Assembly (NCBI GenBank): GCA_017477425.1
Contig: JAFUVT010000019.1
Coordinates: 1 to 64,000 of the forward strand
Origin: Bacteroidales bacterium
Lineage (GTDB): Bacteria > Bacteroidota > Bacteroidia > Bacteroidales > F082
Reading direction: 5' to 3'
Length of the DNA stretch: 64,000 nt
Made by a program: the position numbers and the translations under genes. A model generated the notes under the pieces. It made no database searches and was not told the DNA's origin. It saw only the letters and a list, made by a program, of their open reading frames with translations. Positions 32,987 through 41,346 of the stretch are shown in pieces (the first letter of the stretch is position 1; each line of letters starts with the position of its first letter).

Positions 32987-34666
32987 ATGGCACAACCCGA
33001 CGACAAAAAAATCATCTTCTCGATGGTAGGCGTGAGCAAAATCATCCCGCCGTCAAGACAAATCCTGAAAGACATCTACCTCTCGTTCTTCTACGGAGCG
33101 AAAATCGGCATCATCGGCCTCAACGGCGCCGGTAAGTCGACCTTGCTGCGCATCATCGCGGGCAAGGAGAAATCCTACAACGGCGAAGTGGTCTTCTCGC
33201 CCGGCTATTCCGTGGGCATGCTCGACCAAGAGCCGCAACTCGACGACAACAAGACCGTCCGCCAAGTGGTGGAGGAAGGCGTGCAGGAAATCGTCGACAT
33301 CCTCAAGGAATACGAGGAAATCAACAACAAATTCGCCGAGCCCGACGCCGACTTCGATAAACTGATTGCCCGTCAGGGCGAACTGACCGAACTCATCGAG
33401 CAACACGACGCTTGGGAACTCGACAGCAAGTTGGAGCGCGCCATGGATGCCCTCAACTGCCCCGACGGCGACACGCCCGTGCGCAACCTCTCGGGAGGCG
33501 AACGTCGCCGCGTGGCCCTTTGTCGCCTGCTCCTGCAAGAGCCCGACATCCTGCTCCTCGACGAGCCCACCAACCACCTCGATGCCGAGAGCATCCAATG
33601 GCTGGAGAGCCACCTGCAGCAATACAAAGGCACCGTCATCGCCGTCACGCACGACCGTTACTTCCTCGACCACGTGGCCGGCTGGATCCTCGAACTCGAC
33701 CGTGGCGAAGGCATCCCGTGGAAAGGCAACTACTCGTCATGGCTCGACCAAAAGACCCAACGCCTCGCCATGGAAGAAAAGACTGAGAGCAAGCGCCGCA
33801 AGACCCTCGAGCGCGAGTTGGAATGGGTGCGCATGGCCCCGAAGGCGCGTCATGCCAAAGGCAAGGCCCGTTTGGAGTCGTATGAGAGAATGCTCAACGA
33901 GGACGTGAAGGAAAAGGAAGAGAAACTGGAAATCTACATCCCCAACGGCGACCGCTTGGGCTCGAAAGTCATTGAGGCACACGACGTGACGAAGGCCTAC
34001 GGCGACAAACTCCTCTTCGAAAACCTTAGCTTCAGCCTGCCGCAAGGCGGCATCGTGGGCGTCATCGGGCCGAATGGCGCGGGCAAGACCACCTTGTTCC
34101 GCCTCATCATGGGCTTGGAAAAGCCCGATTCGGGGACTTTTGAAGTCGGCGAGACCGTGAAAATCGGCTATGTCGACCAGCAACACGCCGACATCGACCC
34201 CGAGAAAACCGTTTGGGAAGTCATCAGCGGCGGCAACGACTTGATTCAATTGGGCAAACGCAGCATCAACTCGCGCGCCTACGTGTCGCGCTTCAACTTC
34301 GGTGGCAACGACCAACAGAAGAAAGCCGGCGTGCTCTCGGGCGGTGAGCGCAACCGTATGCACCTGGCCTTGACCTTGAAGCAGGAAGCCAACGTCCTCC
34401 TCCTCGACGAACCCACCAACGACATCGACGTGAACACGCTCCGCGCCTTGGAGGAAGGCTTGGAGAACTTCGCCGGCTGCGCCGTCATCATCAGCCACGA
34501 CCGCTGGTTCCTCGACCGCGTAGCGACACACATTTTGGCTTTTGAGGGTAATTCCCAAGTCTACTTCTTCGAGGGCAGCTACTCCGAATACGAGGAGAAC
34601 AAGATGAAGCGCTTGGGCAACGTGGAACCGAAGCGGTTCAGATACAAGAAACTGAAAGTAGATTGA
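32987..34666 (+). CDS. ettA: ABC-F protein, energy-dependent translational throttle EttA
   Basis: EttA binds the ribosomal E site and gates entry into elongation according to ATP/ADP ratio. The 559-aa protein has two ABC domains: Walker A GLNGAGKST and signature LSGGERRRVALCRLLL with DEPTNHLDAES, then GPNGAGKTT and LSGGERNRMHLALTL with DEPTNDIDVNT. The linker contains the ABC-F P-site tRNA interaction motif region (KTLERELEWVRMAPKARHAK), and the N-terminus MAQPDDKKIIFSMVGVSKI and arm match EttA rather than Uup or resistance ABC-F types. Confidence 0.95.
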   Translation: MAQPDDKKIIFSMVGVSKIIPPSRQILKDIYLSFFYGAKIGIIGLNGAGKSTLLRIIAGKEKSYNGEVVFSPGYSVGMLDQEPQLDDNKTVRQVVEEGVQEIVDILKEYEEINNKFAEPDADFDKLIARQGELTELIEQHDAWELDSKLERAMDALNCPDGDTPVRNLSGGERRRVALCRLLLQEPDILLLDEPTNHLDAESIQWLESHLQQYKGTVIAVTHDRYFLDHVAGWILELDRGEGIPWKGNYSSWLDQKTQRLAMEEKTESKRRKTLERELEWVRMAPKARHAKGKARLESYERMLNEDVKEKEEKLEIYIPNGDRLGSKVIEAHDVTKAYGDKLLFENLSFSLPQGGIVGVIGPNGAGKTTLFRLIMGLEKPDSGTFEVGETVKIGYVDQQHADIDPEKTVWEVISGGNDLIQLGKRSINSRAYVSRFNFGGNDQQKKAGVLSGGERNRMHLALTLKQEANVLLLDEPTNDIDVNTLRALEEGLENFAGCAVIISHDRWFLDRVATHILAFEGNSQVYFFEGSYSEYEENKMKRLGNVEPKRFRYKKLKVD

Positions 34667-34727
34667 TTAAATTTTATGACTACGTTATTTTTTCACTTCC
34701 CCTTGCACCTAAATCAAACAAAGAGAT

Positions 34728-34735
34728 TATCTTTG
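34728..34735 (+). promoter_or_regulatory. -7 promoter box of the C10 peptidase gene
   Basis: TATCTTTG followed by CCGCC, with a TTG at 34703-34705 near the expected -33 position. The 5' leader would be about 38 nt. Confidence 0.65.
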
Positions 34736-34779
34736 CCGCCCTGAAAACAAAACATTAACAACCTCAAATACCTACAACA

Positions 34780-36831
34780 ATGAAAAAGATTTATTTGACC
34801 TTATGCCTTGTCGCGGTTACGTTCGGCAGTCTCCTTGCCGGTCCCGTCGACCAACAAAAGGCACAGAAATTGGGAGCCAAATTCCTGAGCACCACCGCGT
34901 TGGCTCAGAGGAACAACGACATCCAACTCCATCTGGTCAGCGCCGCCCTCAATATGCAGCGCGGCGGCATTGACTATTACATCTTCAACGTCACGGGCGG
35001 TGAAGGCTTCGTCATCGTGGCCGGCGACGACCGCGTGAAGCCCATCCTCGCCTACTCCACCGAAGGTGAGTACAATCCGCAAGATGTCGCCGACGGTTTG
35101 GCATACACCTTGGCGGGTTTCCAAGAGGAAATCCAATATGTGCGCCGCCACAACCTTGAAGTCACGCCCGACATCGTGGCCGAATGGAAGTCGGTGAGCG
35201 AAAGCGGACAAATCGTGCCTGGCCGCAAGGCCCGCGCCGTGGTTGATCAGCTCTGCCATACCCTCTGGAACCAAAACTACCCCTGGAACAGCCAATGCCC
35301 CGAAGACGAAGAAGGCAACGGCGGTCACGTCTATGCAGGTTGCGTCGCCACGGCCATGGGTCAGGTGATGAAGTTCTGGGATTGGCCGGCACAAGGCACA
35401 GGTTCGCACACCTACAATCCTTCGGGCTACGCCCAACAATCGGCCAACTTCGGCGAGACGGAGTACCACTTCGAGCTGATGCCCAACGAACTGGATTCGA
35501 CCAGCACCGAAGAACAAATCTTCTATGTGGCCCAACTGCTCCACCACATCGGCATCTCCGTCGACATGCAGTACAGCGGTCATGGCAGCGGTGCCTACTC
35601 CGAATCGGTGCCTGCAGCGCTGCACAACTATTTCCGCTACAGCAGCGACGACCACATCACCAACTATGGCAGCTACTGGCCTGGTTGGGGCTACACCAAT
35701 GAGGAATGGATCCAAATGCTGAAAGACGGTGGCCTGGACGAAGGCCTGCCGCTCTATTACAGCGGTAGCGATGACGGCGGCGCCGGCGGCCACGCCTTCG
35801 TGTGCGACGGCTACGACGAGAACGACTACTTCCACTTCAACTGGGGCTGGAGCGGTCGCGACAACGTGTGGGCTCCCGTGGGCGCCCTCAACACCACCCG
35901 CTACGCCTTCAACCAAATGAACGGCTTCACGGGCCACATCCGTCCGCAGAGCGACGAATACTTCCTCCGTCCCGAGAAAGTCGACAACTTCGTGGCTTCA
36001 GAGAACGACAAGTTCGACGGCGTCAATCTGAGTTGGGTCAACCCCGTCAGCGACCTCAACGGACAAGACCTGACCGAAATCACCTCCGTCACCATCCTGC
36101 GCAACTTCGAAGAAGTGGCCGTGCTCACCGATGCCCAACCTGGTGCAGCCATGGATTATGAGGACAACGACCTCGTCCCCGGCCTCTACGAATACGAGAT
36201 CTTCGTGAGCAATGCCGAGGGCGCCAGCCGTTCGGACTACGTCACCATGCTCGTCGGCCAGAAGTGCGATGTCACCTTCGTGCTCCACGACCAGGGCGGC
36301 AACGGTTGGAAAGGCGCAGCCATCAGCGTGGTCGACGCCAACGACAACCGCATCGCCGTCGTCACCATGACGGAAGGCAGCGACGACACCCTGACGATGC
36401 CGCTGCTGCATGGCGACCTCGACTTCCGCTGGAACCACGGCTGGTATCACAGCTATGAGGAATACGACACCGACGGTGAATGCTCGTTCAGCATCCTCGA
36501 CAGCGACGGCAACGTGCTCTACACCTCCGCCGAACTCGAAGACGGCACCTTCTTCACCTTCAACAACGACTGCGACCCGACCGCAGTGCCCGAAACCACA
36601 ATCGAAAACGACATTGACGTCTATCCCAACCCGACGACAGGCCTGGTTTACGTTGAAGGCCAAGGCACGATGCACATCACCGTGAGCAACGTGCTGGGAC
36701 AGCAGCTGATGCAGACCACGGCCGAAGGCAATACCAGCCTCGACCTGAGCCGGTATGGCCAAGGCATGTACCTCGTCCGCATTGAGAGCGCCAACGGCGT
36801 GACCATGCAAAAGGTGAACGTGAAGAAATAA
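34780..36831 (+). CDS. Secreted C10-family (streptopain-like) cysteine peptidase with T9SS sorting domain
   Basis: A 683-aa secreted cysteine protease of the SpeB/interpain/PrtT type. A signal peptide (1-20) is followed by a Spi-like propeptide (~22-150), then the mature domain with catalytic C188 in YAGCVATAMGQVMKFW and H338 in GGAGGHAFVCDGYD, followed by the family's FHFNWGWSG. After it come an Fn3-like segment (~395-490), another beta domain (~490-595) and a type A T9SS domain (DVYPNPTTGLVYVEG, SNVLGQQL, GQGMYLVRI, MQKVNVKK). It has its own promoter and terminator and should be exported by SprA and activated by propeptide removal. Confidence 0.95.
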   Translation: MKKIYLTLCLVAVTFGSLLAGPVDQQKAQKLGAKFLSTTALAQRNNDIQLHLVSAALNMQRGGIDYYIFNVTGGEGFVIVAGDDRVKPILAYSTEGEYNPQDVADGLAYTLAGFQEEIQYVRRHNLEVTPDIVAEWKSVSESGQIVPGRKARAVVDQLCHTLWNQNYPWNSQCPEDEEGNGGHVYAGCVATAMGQVMKFWDWPAQGTGSHTYNPSGYAQQSANFGETEYHFELMPNELDSTSTEEQIFYVAQLLHHIGISVDMQYSGHGSGAYSESVPAALHNYFRYSSDDHITNYGSYWPGWGYTNEEWIQMLKDGGLDEGLPLYYSGSDDGGAGGHAFVCDGYDENDYFHFNWGWSGRDNVWAPVGALNTTRYAFNQMNGFTGHIRPQSDEYFLRPEKVDNFVASENDKFDGVNLSWVNPVSDLNGQDLTEITSVTILRNFEEVAVLTDAQPGAAMDYEDNDLVPGLYEYEIFVSNAEGASRSDYVTMLVGQKCDVTFVLHDQGGNGWKGAAISVVDANDNRIAVVTMTEGSDDTLTMPLLHGDLDFRWNHGWYHSYEEYDTDGECSFSILDSDGNVLYTSAELEDGTFFTFNNDCDPTAVPETTIENDIDVYPNPTTGLVYVEGQGTMHITVSNVLGQQLMQTTAEGNTSLDLSRYGQGMYLVRIESANGVTMQKVNVKK

Positions 36832-36845
36832 ACCATCTTAAAGCA

Positions 36846-36888
36846 AAAAAAATCGGGGCAACCAAACGGCTGTCCCGATTTTTTTTGT
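36846..36888. terminator. Bidirectional terminator between the C10 peptidase and PFK genes
   Basis: AATCGGG (36851-36857) pairs with CCCGATT, with further pairing towards a loop around CCAAACGG, flanked by A-run and T-run. It serves both convergent genes. Confidence 0.85.
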
Positions 36889-38106
36889 TTACCAATTCAG
36901 AATCTTTCGGAAGTCGTATTCTTCAGGATGCGGCAGGTAAGCCTTAGCCGCTTCATAGTCGGCAGGGCTGATGTACTGCAAGCCGTCGTTGAAGATCAAC
37001 TCGGCCTTCGGGCCGTTGAGGTTCACCAAGCGCGGCTTGATCTTGCCATTCTCGTCCTCCACGTCCTTCAGATACAACGGCATAATCTCACCCTTCGGGT
37101 TTGTGGTCACCATGGCGCCACTCACGCCCTTGTCGAAGAGCTTCTTCACGCCATAGCCCAGCAGCGAGCAATAGGTCAGGTCGTAGCCATTGGGCTCCAC
37201 GCAACGGATACCGTAGCCGATTTCGACGGGACGGCTCTTCACGTTGATGCCTAAAGCCTTCAAACGCTGTTGCAGCAAGAGGTTGAAAATGTGGGCCTTG
37301 CTCACGTTGCCCAACTCGGGGTGGCCGTGCTCGTCGTAGGTAAAGGCCACGCCTGACTTCTCGATTTCCTCGTCGCTCATGAAGTGGAACACGCCTTCGC
37401 TGATGATGACCACGCCATAGTTGACGCCCAACAGCTTGCGCTTCACAATCGAGCTCACCACCAACTTGATGATGGCGTCGAAGGTGACTTCCGCCTTGTT
37501 GAACATCTCGGGGATGACCACCATCGGGCAGTGACAGGCCGAAGTCATGCCGAAAGCCAGGTGACCAGCCTCACGACCCATGGCCGAGACCACGAACCAG
37601 TTGCCGCTGGTGCGGGCGTCTTCGTAGATGGTCTGCACCAGATGCACGGCGGCGTCCTTGGCGGAATAGTAGCCGAAAGTCGGGCTGCCCTCGGGCAACG
37701 GCAGGTCGTTGTCGATGGTCTTGGGCACGTGGATATTCTGGATATGCACGCCACAGGTGGCCAGGAACTTGGAGATGCGGTTGGCCGTCGAAGCGGTGTC
37801 GTCGCCGCCGATGGTGACCAACAGCTTGATATTGTTCTTCACGAAGAAGTCGGTATTAAACTCCTCGTTTTTCGGTTTGTAGCGGCTCATCTTCAAAGCC
37901 GAGCCCCCTTGCTTGAGGATGGCGTCAGCATAGAGGAAGTCCATCTCGACCACATCGGGATTGGGCTTGAAGAGGTTTTTGTAGCCTTCGTTGAGGCCGA
38001 GTACGCGATAACCGTCCTTGAGGAAGGTCTTGGCCACGGTGCTGATGACCGTGTTGATGCCAGGTGCCGGACCGCCGCCGGCGAGGATCACGATGGATTC
38101 TTTCAT
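36889..38106 (-). CDS. 6-phosphofructokinase, PPi-dependent type
   Basis: This 405-aa enzyme phosphorylates fructose 6-phosphate. Motifs are VILAGGGPAPGINTVIS, TIGGDDTAST (100-107), PKTIDNDLP (128-136), and SAMGREAGHLAFG. The second aspartate in GGDD (D103), where ATP-dependent enzymes have glycine, and K129 in PKTIDND point to pyrophosphate as the phosphoryl donor. This saves ATP and makes the step reversible, common in anaerobic Bacteroidota. It lies 20 bp downstream of the GH92 gene on the same strand, so the two are probably co-transcribed. Confidence 0.9.
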   Translation of the reverse strand: MKESIVILAGGGPAPGINTVISTVAKTFLKDGYRVLGLNEGYKNLFKPNPDVVEMDFLYADAILKQGGSALKMSRYKPKNEEFNTDFFVKNNIKLLVTIGGDDTASTANRISKFLATCGVHIQNIHVPKTIDNDLPLPEGSPTFGYYSAKDAAVHLVQTIYEDARTSGNWFVVSAMGREAGHLAFGMTSACHCPMVVIPEMFNKAEVTFDAIIKLVVSSIVKRKLLGVNYGVVIISEGVFHFMSDEEIEKSGVAFTYDEHGHPELGNVSKAHIFNLLLQQRLKALGINVKSRPVEIGYGIRCVEPNGYDLTYCSLLGYGVKKLFDKGVSGAMVTTNPKGEIMPLYLKDVEDENGKIKPRLVNLNGPKAELIFNDGLQYISPADYEAAKAYLPHPEEYDFRKILNW

Positions 38107-38126
38107 ATTATTTCATTTATAGTTAA

Positions 38127-41105
38127 TCATTCAATCACGAGTTCATCACAGAAGATCCAGCACTTCTGCCCTGCCCCAACATGCCAGTCGGGACAAGTGC
38201 CGAGGGTCTTGGCCACCATCTTCACATAACGGGCGTTCGTGCGCGGACGCACCTCCATCTCCTGAATCACAGCATCTTCCTCGTCCACTGGAACGTCGTT
38301 CTTCACCTTGCCCACGCTGCGGAACGTCTTGCCGTCGTCGCTGATGAAATACTCCACCTCCGTGGGCATCCAAATCCACGACTTCTGCTCCTGCAAGAAA
38401 CTGCCCGCCAAGCGGTTGATTCTCTTGCTTTGTCCCAAATCGACAGTGGCAATGAGGTCGACGCCATAATAGCCCTGCCACGTGCCCGTGCGGAAATTAT
38501 CTGTGCCGCGCTGGTGGTCAATCAGGGCCTTGAGGCCGCCTGCCGCATATTGCTCGTTGTACATGTTCTCCACCTTCACGCTGTGGCGCGCGTCGATGAG
38601 GTAATACTGCGCATCCATCACGCGGCTCCAGCGCTCGCCCTGCTTGGCGGTGGCCCTCACTGTCGCATTTTGCCTCAGGCAAAATGGTTGCTCATAAAGC
38701 ATACTCCCTTCGTTGGGCTCTGTGCCGTCCAAAGTATAGTAGATCTTCACGCCCTCGACGGGATGGCTCATGCTCACCATCAAGCTGTCGAAGAAGGTGT
38801 CGGAGTTGGCGTTGATGGTCGGGACGATGACGATGTCCTTGCTCTTGTCGATGCGCACCACGGGACAATTCTCGGGCTGCGTGGCCCAAGTGGAATTGGG
38901 TTGGTCGGTCATGGTGAACTCCAACGTGCCGCCGTTATAGACTTCGTCAAACATGACATAACTGCGTTCCAAGGCCTTGCCGTTCAGCTTCACGGACTGC
39001 ACATAGCAGTTCTTGTCGCTCAGCTTCTTGGCGACCACCGTAAACTGTTTGCCGTTTTCGAAGGTCAAGCGAAGGTTTTGGAAGCGCGGCACGCCTAAGA
39101 CATAATAGCCCGAAGCGGGCGTGGCGGGATAGAAGCCCATGCTGGAGAGCACGCCCCAGGCCGACATCTGGCCGCAGTCCTCGTTGCCGGCGTAGCCGTC
39201 GCGACGGTCGGTGTAGAAGTCGTCCATCACCTGCTTCACATAGCGTTGCGTCTTGGTCGGCTGGCCGACGAAATTGTACATATACACGGTGTTGTGGCTC
39301 GGCTCGTTGCCGTGGGCATACTGCCCGATGAGGCCCGTGATGTCGGGCTGCACGCGACCCGTCAGGTTCTCCGGCGCGTTGAACAAGGCATCGAGTTTGG
39401 CCTCGTAGGCATTCCAACCGCCCATCAGGTCGATGTGGCCATTGATATCCTGCGGCACGAAGAAACCATATTGGTAGGAGTTGGCCTCGGTCAGCGTGAA
39501 ATTCACTTGCGCGGGGTCGAAGGGCTTCATCCAACCACCGTTGCGGCGGCCTTGGAAGAACTGGTTTTCAGGGTTGTAGATATTCTTGTAGGCCTGTGCG
39601 CGGGCATAGAACTCGTCGGCGATGTCCTGCTTGCCCATGTCCTCGGCCATGCGCGCCACGCACCAGTCGTCGTAGGCATATTCCAAGGTCTTGGATGTGG
39701 CCTCGCCCTCCACCTCAATCGGGATGTAGCCGTATTTCATGTAGGCGCCCATGCCACGGAAGTCCATCTTCGACGAGTTGACCATGGCCTCCAAAGCCTT
39801 CTCCGTGTCGAAGTCGCGGATGCCGTTGAAATAGGCGTCGGCGATGACGGGGATGGCGTGGTTGCCAATCATGCAGTAGGTCTCGTTGGCGGCCAACTCC
39901 CAGACGGGAAGCATGTGGTGCGGGTTGGTCTCGTACTTATTAATAAAGGTGTAGATGAAATCGAGGGTGCGCTCGCGCTGCATCAAGCTGAACAACGGAT
40001 GCAGGCTGCGGAAGGTGTCCCACAGCGAGAAGACCGTATAAACGGGTCTTTCGCACGTGTAAACCTTCAAATCGTGGGCACGATAGCGGCCATCGGCGTC
40101 GCTGAAGAGGTTGGGCGCAACCATGGTGTGGTAGAGTGCGGTGTAGAACACCGTTTTGTTCGATTCGTTGTTGTCGGCCACCTCGTAGCGTTTCAGTTCG
40201 GTGTTCCATTTGTCATAGGCTTTTTGGCGCAGGGCGTCGAAGTCGAAGTCGCCGTCGGCAAGTTCGGCCTTTAGGTTGTTCTTCGCACCTTCCACGTCGA
40301 CGGCGGAGAGGGCGATGCGCATGGTGATTGGCTCACCTTCCTCGGTGTCGAAGTCAAACTGAGCCTTGATGAAATCGCTTTCCACCCTTTCGTCCTGGGT
40401 CGGCTGATCTTTATTAATGAAAGTGTAATCCTTGAAAGGCTTCGAGAACTCGGCGTAGAAATAAAGGCATTGTTCGTTAGCCCAGTCGCGGGTCTTGCGG
40501 AAGCCGCTGATGGCATGGTCATTTTCCTTTTGGAGGAAGGCCTCGTACACAAACTCATCGTTCACGCCTTCCACCATATCCAAAAGTAGATGCGCGTCGG
40601 CGCCTTGCGGGAAGGTGCAGCGCATCATACCCACGCGGTCGCCAGTGGTGAGTTCCACCTTGGTGTTGTAATCGTCCAACAGTACGGCATAATAGCCCGC
40701 CTTGGCATCTTCGTTCTCGTGCTGGAAAGCCGAGCGGTAGCCCGTCTGCGTGTCTTCCTCTTCACCTTTATCAACGGGGACGGGCCCCACGACGGGCATA
40801 AACCTGAAGTCGCCATAGTCGGAGCAGCCCGTGCCGCTGAGGTGGGTAGTGCTGAAGCCGAGGATGGTGTTATCGCTGGTGTGGTAGCCCGAGCAGCCGT
40901 CCCAGTCGTTCATGCGGGTGTCGGGGCTGAACTGCACCATGCCGAAGGGCACGGTGGCGCCGGGGAAGGTGTGGCCGTGGCCGCCCGTCCCGATGAACGG
41001 GTCGACGTAGGCGGCGGGATCATTGACGTAATCGGCCTTGGGCTGCTGCGTGCAGGCCGCGAAGGCCATTAATGCTACTAATAAGGGGAGTACAATTCTT
41101 TTCAT
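38127..41105 (-). CDS. GH92-family alpha-mannosidase-like lipoprotein
   Basis: A 992-aa exported glycoside hydrolase. The signal peptide ends in a lipobox (ALMAFAACTQQ), so it is a lipoprotein. The GH92 domain begins DPFIGTGGHGHTFPGA, with FSPDTRMNDWDGCSGYH, TTHLSGTGCSDYGD, and later PDEDCGQMSAW-like NEDCGQMSAWGVLSSMGFYP and the catalytic-type glutamate/aspartate context of the (alpha/alpha)6 barrel. GH92 enzymes are calcium-dependent exo-mannosidases of N-glycans. A chitobiase C-terminal-like domain (YYTLDGTEPN) and a discoidin-like carbohydrate-binding domain (~855-992) follow. A palindrome encodes PFCLRQN in the tail (807-813). The start is the ATG at 41105, not the longer frame from 41315. 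Confidence 0.93.
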   Translation of the reverse strand: MKRIVLPLLVALMAFAACTQQPKADYVNDPAAYVDPFIGTGGHGHTFPGATVPFGMVQFSPDTRMNDWDGCSGYHTSDNTILGFSTTHLSGTGCSDYGDFRFMPVVGPVPVDKGEEEDTQTGYRSAFQHENEDAKAGYYAVLLDDYNTKVELTTGDRVGMMRCTFPQGADAHLLLDMVEGVNDEFVYEAFLQKENDHAISGFRKTRDWANEQCLYFYAEFSKPFKDYTFINKDQPTQDERVESDFIKAQFDFDTEEGEPITMRIALSAVDVEGAKNNLKAELADGDFDFDALRQKAYDKWNTELKRYEVADNNESNKTVFYTALYHTMVAPNLFSDADGRYRAHDLKVYTCERPVYTVFSLWDTFRSLHPLFSLMQRERTLDFIYTFINKYETNPHHMLPVWELAANETYCMIGNHAIPVIADAYFNGIRDFDTEKALEAMVNSSKMDFRGMGAYMKYGYIPIEVEGEATSKTLEYAYDDWCVARMAEDMGKQDIADEFYARAQAYKNIYNPENQFFQGRRNGGWMKPFDPAQVNFTLTEANSYQYGFFVPQDINGHIDLMGGWNAYEAKLDALFNAPENLTGRVQPDITGLIGQYAHGNEPSHNTVYMYNFVGQPTKTQRYVKQVMDDFYTDRRDGYAGNEDCGQMSAWGVLSSMGFYPATPASGYYVLGVPRFQNLRLTFENGKQFTVVAKKLSDKNCYVQSVKLNGKALERSYVMFDEVYNGGTLEFTMTDQPNSTWATQPENCPVVRIDKSKDIVIVPTINANSDTFFDSLMVSMSHPVEGVKIYYTLDGTEPNEGSMLYEQPFCLRQNATVRATAKQGERWSRVMDAQYYLIDARHSVKVENMYNEQYAAGGLKALIDHQRGTDNFRTGTWQGYYGVDLIATVDLGQSKRINRLAGSFLQEQKSWIWMPTEVEYFISDDGKTFRSVGKVKNDVPVDEEDAVIQEMEVRPRTNARYVKMVAKTLGTCPDWHVGAGQKCWIFCDELVIE
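38666..38686. repeat. 21-bp palindrome inside the GH92 gene
   Basis: CATTTTGCCT and AGGCAAAATG, perfect complements around a single C. It is read in frame as part of the peptide between YEQ and ATVRA of the chitobiase-like domain, in a loop position. Confidence 0.75.
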
Positions 41106-41126
41106 AACAAGTGAATTTTGAGCGTG

Positions 41127-41134
41127 TAAAGATA
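41127..41134 (-). promoter_or_regulatory. Probable -7 box of the GH92-PFK operon
   Basis: Minus-strand TATCTTTA, one mismatch to TAnnTTTG, about 20 bp before the GH92 ATG at 41105. Confidence 0.45.
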
Positions 41135-41346
41135 AAGCATTTATCGTTGCAAAAACAAAAAAAACAGAAAATAAAAAGGTTGATTGGCTTACTCCTGCAG
41201 GAATCACTCTGGCACAATCTTTGCATGCTGTAGCTTTTGTATAAAAAAATTCCACTTTTTCACCTGTTTTTGAAATTATGATTATATTTGCAGCCCCAAA
41301 ATAGAGAAAACTCATAACATTAACCTATTAATTAAAAACACACAAA
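41135..41346. other. Intergenic region between the divergent GH92 and Asp-box genes
   Basis: Apart from the GH92 box on its left and the plus-strand promoter TATATTTG at 41283-41290 (with TTTTTG at 41267-41272 as its -33 element), I see no gene or repeat. It is AT-rich in the part next to the plus-strand gene. Confidence 0.55.
41283..41290 (+). promoter_or_regulatory. -7 promoter box of the first Asp-box T9SS gene
   Basis: TATATTTG followed by CAGCCCC, with TTTTTG at the right -33 distance, about 57 bp before the ATG at 41347. Confidence 0.7.
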
